DNA of 64,000 nt from Rhizobium sp. CSW-27. GTDB taxonomy: Bacteria > Pseudomonadota > Alphaproteobacteria > Rhizobiales > Rhizobiaceae. The stretch lies in NCBI RefSeq assembly GCF_018760785.1, contig NZ_JAHHZO010000012.1, positions 62,001 to 126,000 on the forward strand, given 5' to 3'. Under the pieces are notes generated by a model, which saw nothing but the letters and a program-made list of their open reading frames with translations, ran no database searches and was not told the origin of the DNA. This document shows, one piece after another, positions 43,902-51,817 of the stretch (its first letter is position 1; the number at the start of each line of letters is the position of its first letter). Both the position numbers and the translations under genes were made by a program.

Positions 43902-44537
43902 TCAGAAGCGACGCCTGAGGCCGAGATTGACCGACTGCGAGCTGTAGCTGCCCTCCACCGCAACCCCGCCCGAATTGACGCTCGACTGGTCGGCCGACCA
44001 GACATGGCGATAATCGGCAAAGGCATCCCAGCGCTCGTCGATCTTCATCAGGACGCCGGCAATCGCCTGGCCGGCAAGCATGGTGTCGTCGTCATGCACC
44101 GTATCGCCCGCCACCCGCTGCACGAGATCATGGCTGACATGGGCAACGCCGATGCCCCCGCCGAGATAGGGCGTGAAGCGGCTGCTGTTGTCGAAATCGT
44201 AGATCACGTTGATGAAGGCGGTCTCGGCGCGCGTCTTGCCGCCATCGGCTTCGGCGATCGAGGTGTCGATATTGGAAATGTCGTTGCGGCGCGTGCCGAC
44301 CTCCAGCTCGGTGCGCAGGCCGCTCTCGAAGCGGTAACCGGCAAAGCCCGAGAAACCGGCACCGAGGTCGTATTCCGCCTGGTCGGTGCCGCCGGCATGC
44401 GAAAAATCCGTGCGGGCACCGGTCAGCGCGCCGGATGCGCCGAGATAGAAGCCGCTGTCGCCGGCGCCGGCGGTTGTCGTGGCGAACAGCAGAACAAGGG
44501 TGGCCAGGACAAAGGGCCGGCTGGAAGCAAATGCCAT
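43902..44537 (-). CDS. Outer-membrane beta-barrel protein (Omp25/31- or OmpA-barrel-like)
   Basis: This 211-aa protein has a signal peptide ending near AGAGDS. Alternating hydrophobic strands rich in Gly and aromatics follow (GFYLGASGALTG, SGFAGYRFESGLRTELEVG, FTPYLGGGIGVAHVS). A C-terminal strand ends SVNLGLRRRF, the terminal Phe being the usual outer-membrane assembly signal. It probably forms an eight-stranded barrel. It lies 33 bp downstream of the SH3b gene on the same strand. Confidence 0.85.
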   Translation of the reverse strand: MAFASSRPFVLATLVLLFATTTAGAGDSGFYLGASGALTGARTDFSHAGGTDQAEYDLGAGFSGFAGYRFESGLRTELEVGTRRNDISNIDTSIAEADGGKTRAETAFINVIYDFDNSSRFTPYLGGGIGVAHVSHDLVQRVAGDTVHDDDTMLAGQAIAGVLMKIDERWDAFADYRHVWSADQSSVNSGGVAVEGSYSSQSVNLGLRRRF

Positions 44538-44570
44538 GCGAAAACTCCTCGTTGAAGGGAAAGGGGATCA

Positions 44571-45218
44571 TCAGCGCTCGATGATGCGGCTGTGGCTGTT
44601 GCCGCGCGGGCCGGTGCGGGTCAGCGAGCAGGAGCGGTCCGGCCGGCTGCAGGTTCTTTCGCGGCTCGCCTGCCGGCCGGCGGGGCCGGTCACCACCCGT
44701 TCGGTCGTGCAGGCCCCGTCGGCGCAGCGCTGCGTGCGCTCGATGCTGGTGCCCGGCGGCAGCGGCGGATGTCCCGGCGGGTGATGCGGCGGATAGGGAG
44801 GCCGGCCATAGGGCGGGCGATAGGGCCAGGGCGCATACCAGGGATAGCGCACATAGTGACGCTCCCAATAGGTCCGGTCATAGGCCACGACCACGATGCC
44901 GAGGCTCGGCGCCAGCGCCGGCGTCAGCACCACCGGCACCCCGGCATGGACCACCTGCACATAGCTGGCCGAGACCCAGCCGCGATGGACGCCGAAGGCG
45001 ACATCGCACCAGCTGTAGCCGGCATGACAGCCATGGAGGCTGATCGCCACGCCCGCCGGGATGACGGTGACGACCGGATAGACGGTCGAGGGGCCGGCCC
45101 TCAGGTTGACGCTCGCCAGCGAAACCGCTCGCAGGGTCGTCGCTGCCGCAGCCGGCTGGGCCGCGGCCGGTAGGGCCGCAAGCATCACAGCAAAAAGCAT
45201 CCGGTCCATCATCCTCAT
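44571..45218 (-). CDS. Secreted SH3b-domain protein with C-terminal Cys-pair/TGPxG repeats
   Basis: This 215-aa protein has an AGGAGG ribosome site 6-11 nt before the ATG at 45218. The signal peptide covers about 1-26. A bacterial SH3 domain (about 30-92; VNLRAGPSTVYPVVTVIPAG) suggests binding to cell wall or ligands. A Tyr/Pro/His-rich linker (about 112-156) precedes two repeats: C165-x4-C170-x6-TGP177 and C190-x6-C197-x4-TGP202. The same repeat makes up most of the 101-aa protein two genes upstream. Confidence 0.85.
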   Translation of the reverse strand: MRMMDRMLFAVMLAALPAAAQPAAAATTLRAVSLASVNLRAGPSTVYPVVTVIPAGVAISLHGCHAGYSWCDVAFGVHRGWVSASYVQVVHAGVPVVLTPALAPSLGIVVVAYDRTYWERHYVRYPWYAPWPYRPPYGRPPYPPHHPPGHPPLPPGTSIERTQRCADGACTTERVVTGPAGRQASRERTCSRPDRSCSLTRTGPRGNSHSRIIER

Positions 45219-45227
45219 GGCGGCCTC

Positions 45228-45506
45228 CTATCGCTGCATCAGGCTTGAGAGCGCGGTGTCGCAGGCCGTCGAGACCTTGTCGCGGTTGTCGCGCAGGCAG
45301 GCGGCGATGCGCCCCTCGCCGGGCTCGACACGGGCGCACAGCGTCTCGATATCCGTGCGGCAATCGCGGGCGATGGTCTTTGCCTTGGCGCGCATGGCGG
45401 GCGTCATCTGCATCTGGGCGGCTGCCTCGCCGGCCAGTCCGCCCGCAAGTCCGCTGATCAGTCCGCCGGCCAGCAGGCCGGCCGTGAGAAGGCGATATCC
45501 GTGCAT
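45228..45506 (-). CDS. Small secreted Cys-rich repeat protein
   Basis: This 92-aa protein has a signal peptide (MHGYRLLTAGLLAGGLISGL, cleavage near EAAAQ). One Cys-rich GLG1/FGFR-type repeat (DCRTDIETLCARVEPGEGRI, then AACLRDNRDKVSTAC) spaces four Cys as C-x8-C-x11-C-x11-C. Bacterial members are periplasmic and functionally uncharacterised. It lies 9 bp from the SH3b gene start and 17 bp from the gene before it, forming one operon. Confidence 0.82.
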   Translation of the reverse strand: MHGYRLLTAGLLAGGLISGLAGGLAGEAAAQMQMTPAMRAKAKTIARDCRTDIETLCARVEPGEGRIAACLRDNRDKVSTACDTALSSLMQR

Positions 45507-45523
45507 CGGTCGCTTGCCTTTCC

Positions 45524-45829
45524 TCAATAGCGCTGAAGGCTGCCGCTGCGGGTGACGGAATGGCCGCGCGGGCCGGTGGTGGTGCGGCTGCCGGTGCAAT
45601 GGCCATCCGCGCAGCTTGCCGTGCCGCTGCGCGACAGGGTGGCACCGTCCGGCCCGGTGCGGGTGATGGAGCGGGCGCAGGTGCCGGCGCTGCAGCCTCC
45701 CTCGGCATGCAGGCTGGCGGTGCCATGCGGGCCGGAAACGCTGCCCTGCCGGCTGAAGGCCTGGGCCTGGCCGCCGGCGGCAAGCGCCAGAAGGGCGGCG
45801 AAGGCGCCGGCGGAAACGGTCTTGAACAT
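45524..45829 (-). CDS. Small secreted protein made of Cys-pair/TGPxG repeats
   Basis: This 101-aa protein has a signal peptide (about 1-24, ending AQA). The mature chain has two full repeats: C46-x4-C51-x6-TGP58-x-G and C73-x4-C78-x6-TGP85-x-G. A Cys-less partial unit (SVSGPHGTASLHAEGG) comes before them. Each pair probably forms a short disulfide loop in the periplasm (inferred). The first gene of the small-protein operon, it is divergent from the response regulator gene. I do not recognise a named family. Confidence 0.75.
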   Translation of the reverse strand: MFKTVSAGAFAALLALAAGGQAQAFSRQGSVSGPHGTASLHAEGGCSAGTCARSITRTGPDGATLSRSGTASCADGHCTGSRTTTGPRGHSVTRSGSLQRY

Positions 45830-46030
45830 GGGGATAATCCTTGTGCATCTGAGGTTGCACGCCGCAGACGGGGGTGAGGCTCCGGCGCAGGACGAAGAAT
45901 GCCGCCCGCATGTCGCCGGGCTTTGTCGCGCATGTCGCGAAGTGCAGGGATTTGTCGCCGGTCTGTAGCAATTTGTATCGGCGCGCCGCGGGCGCTTGAT
46001 TTCGCGGGCCGGCTTGTCCATCGTCCGCGC

Positions 46031-46750
46031 ATGGAGCGCACCTCGCAGACCATTCTTGTCGTCGATGACGATGCCGAGATCCGGCAGCTCGTGGGCGACC
46101 TGCTGCGGCGCGAGGGTTACGCGGTCGAGACCGCCGAGGACGCCGCCGCCATGGATCTGCTCATGGCCCGCCACCTGCCGGATCTCGTCATCCTCGACCT
46201 GATGATGCCGGGCGAGGACGGCCTGTCCGTGTGCCGGCGCCTCAGCGCCAGCCAGCCGGCCCTGCCGCTGCTGATGCTGACGGCCAAGAGCGACGAGACG
46301 GACCGCGTCGTCGGCCTGGAACTGGGGGCGGACGACTATCTCGTCAAGCCGTTCGGCCCGCGCGAGCTTCTGGCAAGGGTGCGGGCGCTGCTGCGCCGCG
46401 CCTCGCTGCGCACGCAGCGCCCGCCGAGCCGCCGCTATGCCTTCGACCGTTTCGTCGTCGATCTCGATGCGCGGCAGGTGGAGGTGGAGGGCGCCGGCCT
46501 GCTGGGGCTGACCAGCGGCGAGTTCGATCTCCTCTCCTGCTTCGTGCTGCGTCCGCGCCGCGTGCTCTCGCGCGACCAGATCCTCGACTGGACGCATGGC
46601 CGCAGCGCCGATCCCTTCGACAGGACCGTGGATCTGCTGGTCTCGCGGCTGCGTCGCAAGCTGGAAACGGCAAGCCCGGACAGCCATCTGATCAGCACCG
46701 TGCGCAATGGCGGCTATCTGCTGACGGCGCCGGTGCGGCCGGTGACGTGA
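46031..46750 (+). CDS. OmpR-family response regulator
   Basis: This 239-aa protein has an N-terminal receiver domain with acidic pocket VVDDDAE, phosphoacceptor Asp in LVILDLMMPGEDG, Thr/Ser switch in LMLTAKS and Lys in YLVKPFGPREL. A C-terminal winged helix follows (FDRTVDLLVSRLRRKLETAS). It is coupled to the kinase gene by a TGATG overlap. Divergence from the small envelope-protein operon (202 bp apart) makes that operon a likely target. Confidence 0.94.
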   Translation: MERTSQTILVVDDDAEIRQLVGDLLRREGYAVETAEDAAAMDLLMARHLPDLVILDLMMPGEDGLSVCRRLSASQPALPLLMLTAKSDETDRVVGLELGADDYLVKPFGPRELLARVRALLRRASLRTQRPPSRRYAFDRFVVDLDARQVEVEGAGLLGLTSGEFDLLSCFVLRPRRVLSRDQILDWTHGRSADPFDRTVDLLVSRLRRKLETASPDSHLISTVRNGGYLLTAPVRPVT

Positions 46751-48138
46751 TGGCCTCGCTCGGTCTGTCCCGCCGGCTGCTGGCCATTGGCGGCGCCAGC
46801 CTGCTGGCCCTGTGGCTGTGCCTGCTCGGCTTCTACTATCTCGCCAACGGCTACAGCCGCGCCAGCGTCGATCCGGCGCCGGGGCAGATCCTGTCGATCG
46901 CCATGCTGTTCCGCCAGCAGGCGGAGGAGGACTGGCCGCTTCTGATCGATGCGCTGGCCACGCCCTATCTTACACTGCGCGTGACCCCGGAAGGGCCGCC
47001 GCCGCGGAACACAACCGACCTGGAAGGGCTCGACGACTATGGCGCCTATCGCCGGATGCTGGGCGAGCAGCTTCTGTCCGTGCGCCTGCTCGCGCCCGAT
47101 CGCGGCCGGCGCTGGCTGAGGCCCTATATGGGGGCGCGCAACCCGGTGCAGTTCCGCCTGCAGCTGCAGCCCGGCCGGGTGCTGGTGATCGAGACGCGCT
47201 CGCCCGTCATCTTCAACGGCCTCGGCCTGCCGGCAGGCTTCGGCGCCGGCCTGCTCGGCACGCTGTTCGGCGTGGTGGCGCTGGTGCTTCTGCATCGCGA
47301 GGTGCGCCCGCTGATCCGGCTGGCGGAGGCGGTCGACCGCATCGACCCGACCGGAGCGCCGGTGCCGCTGCCGGTCCTCAAGGGGGCGGCGCCGGAAACC
47401 CGGGCGCTGGTCACGGCCTTCGAGCGGCTGCAGGGCCGGCTTCATGCCATCCTGAGGGCAAGGCTTGCGCTGATCGGCGGCATCCAGCACGATGTGCGCA
47501 CCTTCGCCACGCGGCTGCGGCTGCGGCTCGAGCACATTCCCGACGAGGCGGTGCGGGAGAAGGCGGTGGCCGACATCACCGACATGATCGAGCTTCTCGA
47601 CAATGCGCTTCTGTCCGGCCGCGCCGGCGTCGGCGCGCTCGACGAGGAACTGCTCGATCTTGCCGAGCTTCTCGAACAGGAGGTGGCCGACCGCCATGGC
47701 GCAGGCGCGCCCGTTTCGTTTTCCCGCGCCTACGGCGACCCCGCCCCGGCACCGCCGCCGGCCGGCGGCGATCAGGCCGCGCCAGTGATCGGTGACCGCC
47801 TGGCGCTCAGACGCATCTTCGCCAATCTTATCGACAATGCGCTTTGCTACGGAAAAACGGCGCATGTGACCCTGACCCGCGATACCGACCACCTGACCGT
47901 CACCATCGATGACGAAGGACCCGGCATTGCGCCAGACCAGCGCGAACTGTTGCTGGAACCCTTCGTGCGGCTGGAAACCTCAAGGGCGCGCAAGACCGGC
48001 GGCGCCGGGCTTGGCCTGGCGGTGGCGCGCACGCTGGCGGAAGCGCATGGCGGCAGCCTGCGATTGCTCGATGCCCCCGGCGGCGGGGCGCGCGCCGAAA
48101 TCCGCCTGCCCTGCTTTCGTGACGCTCCGGCGTCCTGA
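46750..48138 (+). CDS. Sensor histidine kinase
   Basis: This 462-aa inner-membrane kinase has a first transmembrane helix at about 10-32 and a second at about 155-178, with a periplasmic sensor of about 120 residues between them. A HAMP-like linker follows. The H-box reads GGIQHDVRTFATRLRLRLE, with the usual Pro after HDxRT replaced by Phe. The ATPase domain has FANLIDNALCYG, TIDDEGPGIAP and TGGAGLGLAVARTLAEAHGG. It is the partner of the upstream response regulator. The stimulus is unknown, with envelope stress plausible from the neighbours. Confidence 0.93.
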   Translation: MASLGLSRRLLAIGGASLLALWLCLLGFYYLANGYSRASVDPAPGQILSIAMLFRQQAEEDWPLLIDALATPYLTLRVTPEGPPPRNTTDLEGLDDYGAYRRMLGEQLLSVRLLAPDRGRRWLRPYMGARNPVQFRLQLQPGRVLVIETRSPVIFNGLGLPAGFGAGLLGTLFGVVALVLLHREVRPLIRLAEAVDRIDPTGAPVPLPVLKGAAPETRALVTAFERLQGRLHAILRARLALIGGIQHDVRTFATRLRLRLEHIPDEAVREKAVADITDMIELLDNALLSGRAGVGALDEELLDLAELLEQEVADRHGAGAPVSFSRAYGDPAPAPPPAGGDQAAPVIGDRLALRRIFANLIDNALCYGKTAHVTLTRDTDHLTVTIDDEGPGIAPDQRELLLEPFVRLETSRARKTGGAGLGLAVARTLAEAHGGSLRLLDAPGGGARAEIRLPCFRDAPAS

Positions 48139-48677
48139 GCCGACGCACCGTGCCTTCTGAAACCGGTCGCGATTGCGGCACCGCTTTCGGCGTTCCGCCG
48201 CCTGGCCGCTCCGCGTCCGCCTCCCCTGACGATCAGCTGGCCCTCCCTGGCCCTCCCCTTGGCCCTCGCCTTGCCCCTCCCCTGGCCCTTCCCGCTCCGC
48301 GCCTCCGGCCGTCCTTATCGCAGGGACTGCGTACCGCCCGGCCCACAGCGGCCTTGACAAGATCCGATCTCCGAATCCATACTTCGTCAAGTTGCCGAAC
48401 AAATTAGGCGCAGGTTCCGCCGGACGAGGACGAGAGCGTGGAGAGAGGCATGGAGAGGCCGACAGAGGCACGCGCGCAGAAGGCTTTGCGACAGCCTGCC
48501 GCCGCCTGCCCGGCCGTCCCGCGCGTCCTCGCCGCAGCGCTTGCTGCGCCGCCGGCCCCTGGCCCTTGCGGCACCCCCGTTTCCCGGGCCGCTGGCGCCC
48601 GATGGAAAACGCCTGCACTCCTCCCAGGACAGGCCGCGAACGACAAGAAATGCCAACTCCAGAGAAGGAAGACCGAA
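48139..48677. other. Leader and promoter region of the GH42 sugar operon
   Basis: No gene is seen in these 539 bp. A pyrimidine-rich tract with repeated TGGCCCT(C)CCC units lies at about 48235-48295. A promoter with operator follows at 48354-48399, leaving a long untranslated leader of about 280 nt before the binding-protein start. Confidence 0.55.
48354..48399 (+). promoter_or_regulatory. Promoter with operator site A of the sugar regulon
   Basis: TTGACA (48354-48359), an 18-bp spacer, then CATACT (48378-48383). The dyad TTCGTCA-AGT-TGCCGAA follows at 48383-48399, abutting the -10 and covering the start point. The same dyad occurs at 55248 and 63551, and in weaker form at 55154. Confidence 0.72.
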
Positions 48678-49922
48678 ATGAAAAGGTTTGTGTACGGCTC
48701 GCTCATCGCAGCCGGCCTGCTCGCCGGCGCGCCCGCGCATGCCGCCGAGCTGAAGATCATGTGGTATCTCGGCACGGATGCCGAGGAGCAGGCGATCAAG
48801 GATGTGCTCGCCGCCTATACCAAGCTGCACCCGGAAACGACCTTCAACCTGCAGATCGTTCCCTATGACGACATCGACAACCGCTTCGCCCAGCTTGCCG
48901 CCGCAGGCACGCTGCCGGATCTGTCGAAGACCTCCTCGATGCGCCCGTTCATCCGCCCGTACCTGACGGATTTCGCGCCGGTCTTCGGCAAGGACTACCT
49001 GAACGACTTCGTGCCCGGCTGGGCTGCCGGCGCCAAGCTCGGCGACCAGATCATCGCAGCGCCCCTGCAGGTGACGGCGACCGGCATGCTGATCAACAAG
49101 TCCGCCTTCGAAAAGGCCGGCATTGCCATTCCCGACATCAAGACTTCCTGGACCTGGGACGAGTTCCTGGCCAAGACCAAGGAAGTGGCGGAAAAGGCCG
49201 GCGTGCGCTATCCGCTTGTCTGGGACGTGTCCCAGAGCCGCTGGCTGACCATGGAATTCCAGTACGGCAACCACATCTACTCGGAAGAAGAGCCCTACAA
49301 GGTCGTCTTCGACCATGACAAGGCCACCGCCGTCCTCGACAAGTTCATCGGCATGACCAAGACGCACATGCCGCCGGGCCTGTGGTCCGGTTCCAGCTCC
49401 GACAATCCGAAGCAGCTGTTCACCAGCGGCCAGGCGGTTGCCTGGATGTCCGGCAACTGGCAGGCCGGCGGTCTTGCACAGAATGCGAGCTTCGACTGGC
49501 AGGCAGGCCCCACCCCCTATGGCACCGTCAAGTCCAGCATGGTCGGCGGCGATTACGTGATCGGCTTCAACACCAGCGAGCATGTCGATGAGGCCAATGC
49601 CTTCATCAAGTGGCTGACCACCGATCCGAAGGCGCAGGAGCTTTACACCAAGCCGCTGATGTACATTCCGGCCAACCTGAAGGTGCCGCCGATCGACTAC
49701 GGCAACGCCAAGGCATCCGCCGCGCTGCAGGCCTTCAAGGAAGAGCTGGCCGCCAGCCCCAACTACGCCGCCACCGACCAGGCGAACCCGGCCATGCAGT
49801 ATGTCTGGGGTCCGATGCGCCAGACGCTGTTCCAGGCCACCACCGGCCAGATCACCAGCAGCCAGGCGATCGACCAGATCATCAAGACGGCACAGGACTC
49901 CTTGACGGAAGCGGGACAGTGA
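48678..49922 (+). CDS. CUT1 sugar ABC transporter substrate-binding protein
   Basis: This 414-aa periplasmic protein has a signal peptide (MKRFVYGSLIAAGLLAGAPA, cleavage at AHA-AE). AAGGAAGACC precedes the ATG. The mature chain opens ELKIMWYLGTDAEEQAIKDV and has the CUT1 pattern (VAWMSGNWQAGG; GGDYVIGFNTSEHVDEANAF). The operon GH42 and the nearby nagB suggest a beta-galactoside or amino-sugar oligosaccharide as ligand. That is inference. Confidence 0.9.
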   Translation: MKRFVYGSLIAAGLLAGAPAHAAELKIMWYLGTDAEEQAIKDVLAAYTKLHPETTFNLQIVPYDDIDNRFAQLAAAGTLPDLSKTSSMRPFIRPYLTDFAPVFGKDYLNDFVPGWAAGAKLGDQIIAAPLQVTATGMLINKSAFEKAGIAIPDIKTSWTWDEFLAKTKEVAEKAGVRYPLVWDVSQSRWLTMEFQYGNHIYSEEEPYKVVFDHDKATAVLDKFIGMTKTHMPPGLWSGSSSDNPKQLFTSGQAVAWMSGNWQAGGLAQNASFDWQAGPTPYGTVKSSMVGGDYVIGFNTSEHVDEANAFIKWLTTDPKAQELYTKPLMYIPANLKVPPIDYGNAKASAALQAFKEELAASPNYAATDQANPAMQYVWGPMRQTLFQATTGQITSSQAIDQIIKTAQDSLTEAGQ

Positions 49923-50878
49923 GCAGCATCCAATCCACCATCGAGGCGACGCCGGGAGCAATCCCGGCGTCCACCGGCAAGGCTGCCGGCAACACGCCCT
50001 GGACGAAGCGGCTGTTTCCCTATCTGCTGCTGACGCCGACGGTCGGCCTGCTGGCGATCTTCACGCTCTATCCGCTGGTCCAGGGCCTGTGGATGTCCTT
50101 CTTCAAGCGCGGCATCGTCGTCGTGGAGCGGGCGCCGGCCACCTGGCCGAAATTCGTCGGCATCGACAACTATATCCGCCTGTTCAACGATCCCGAATTC
50201 TTCAACACGCTGGCAAAGACCGTCGGCTTCGTGGTGATCGCGGTTCCGGCCGTCACCGCCGTGTCGCTCGGGCTTGCCATCCTTCTGAAGAACCGCTTCT
50301 TCGGCGTCGGCGCCGTGCGCGCCATCGTCTTCTTCCCCTCGATGATCAGCCTGCTGATTACCGGCGTGGTGTGGAAATGGCTGTTCGGCCTCAATTCCGG
50401 CCTGATGAACTATCTGCTCTCGCTGATCGACGTGGCACCGGTTCCGTGGCTCGACAACGGCACCATGGCGCAGATCGCCGTCGTCATCGTCTGGGTCTGG
50501 GCCAGCGCCGGCTTCTACATGATGATCTTCATTGCCGGTCTGACCACCATTTCCGAGGATCTCTACGAGGCTGCCCGCGTCGATGCCGCCAGCACCTGGC
50601 GCATCTTCACCCGCATCACGCTGCCGCTTCTGAAGCCCAGCATCTCGCTGGTCGTCATCCTCTCCTCCGTCGAGGCCTTCAAGGTCTATGAACTCGTCGT
50701 GTCGCTGACCGGCGGCGGCCCAGGCCGCTCCACGGTCTACCTGATCCAGACGATCTACGAGACCGCCTTCACCAAGGCGAACCAGGCCGGTGTCGCCGCC
50801 GCGCAATCGGCCGTCCTGTTCCTGATCCTGCTGGTGCTGACCGCCATCCAGCTTCGCATCAGCAAGGAGAAAGCATGA
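49919..50878 (+). CDS. CUT1 sugar ABC transporter permease (MalF-type)
   Basis: This 319-aa permease starts with GTG at 49919, which overlaps the binding-protein stop (GTGA). There is no in-frame ATG before the first transmembrane segment (LFPYLLLTPTVGLLAIFTLY). The coupling loop reads LYEAARVDAASTWRIFTRIT, followed by LTGGGPGRSTVYLIQTIYE. It is a partner of the next permease. Confidence 0.9.
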   Translation: MSSIQSTIEATPGAIPASTGKAAGNTPWTKRLFPYLLLTPTVGLLAIFTLYPLVQGLWMSFFKRGIVVVERAPATWPKFVGIDNYIRLFNDPEFFNTLAKTVGFVVIAVPAVTAVSLGLAILLKNRFFGVGAVRAIVFFPSMISLLITGVVWKWLFGLNSGLMNYLLSLIDVAPVPWLDNGTMAQIAVVIVWVWASAGFYMMIFIAGLTTISEDLYEAARVDAASTWRIFTRITLPLLKPSISLVVILSSVEAFKVYELVVSLTGGGPGRSTVYLIQTIYETAFTKANQAGVAAAQSAVLFLILLVLTAIQLRISKEKA

Positions 50879-51717
50879 CCACCGCCCTCCTCTCCAGCCG
50901 CGCCGCCCGCGACTGGGCCTTTCGCGGCCCGCTGATCGCGCTGGTGCTCATCCTCTTCCTGCTGCCGCCGCTCTGGCTGCTGGCGAGCGCCCTGAAGGCC
51001 CCGAACGACATCTTCGCCTGGCCGCCGACGCTTCTGCCGTCACCGGCCACGCTCGTGAACTTCGCCACCGCCTTCGATCAGTCCGGCTTCGGCCTGTTCT
51101 TCCAGAACTCGCTGTTCGTCTCCACCATCTCGGCGACGATCTCGGTGCTGATCAGCCTGATGGCGGGCTATGCGCTGGCAAAGTTCCGCTTCAAGGGCGA
51201 GACCTTCTTCTTCATGCTGATCATGTCGGCGCTGATGATCCCGCTGCAGATCATCCTGATCCCGATCTTCATCGTGCTGAAGGACCTCGGCCTGCTCAAC
51301 TCGCTGTGGGGCGTGATCCTCGCGCCGGCGGCCACCCCGTCCGGCGTGTTCATCATGCGCCAGTATATCCGCAGCATTCCCGACAGCCTGCTGGAGGCCG
51401 CCCGCATCGACGGCACGCCGGAATGGCGCATCCTGTTCCGCATCATCCTGCCGCTGTCGATCCCGGCCATTGCCGCGCTGGCCGCATTCAACTTCGTGTG
51501 GCGCTGGAACGACTATCTCTGGCCGTACCTGATCATCACCGACCAGTCGAAATGGACGGTACAGCTGGCGCTCGCCAACAATGTCGGCCAGTGGGACATC
51601 AACTGGCCGCGACTGCTTGCCATGTCGGTGCTGTCGGTCATTCCGACGCTGGTGCTGTTCGTGAGCCTGCAACGCTATTTCATGAACGGCCTGCTTTCGG
51701 GCGCGACCAAGGAATAG
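50875..51717 (+). CDS. CUT1 sugar ABC transporter permease (MalG-type)
   Basis: This 280-aa permease is coupled to the previous one by ATGA. Six transmembrane segments flank the loop LLEAARIDGTPEWRILFRII. The C-terminus RYFMNGLLSGATKE is MalG-like. The operon has no ATPase. The missing subunit is very likely the MalK-like gene at 55356, which shares the same operator. Confidence 0.92.
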   Translation: MTTALLSSRAARDWAFRGPLIALVLILFLLPPLWLLASALKAPNDIFAWPPTLLPSPATLVNFATAFDQSGFGLFFQNSLFVSTISATISVLISLMAGYALAKFRFKGETFFFMLIMSALMIPLQIILIPIFIVLKDLGLLNSLWGVILAPAATPSGVFIMRQYIRSIPDSLLEAARIDGTPEWRILFRIILPLSIPAIAALAAFNFVWRWNDYLWPYLIITDQSKWTVQLALANNVGQWDINWPRLLAMSVLSVIPTLVLFVSLQRYFMNGLLSGATKE

Positions 51718-51817
51718 CGCTGACGAACATCTGCCAGCGGGCGGCGCCGGATCCCAACCATCCGGCGCCGCTCCCTTTCTCTTTCCGGCCCTTTCCTGCC
51801 CCAGATGGATGTGTGAC

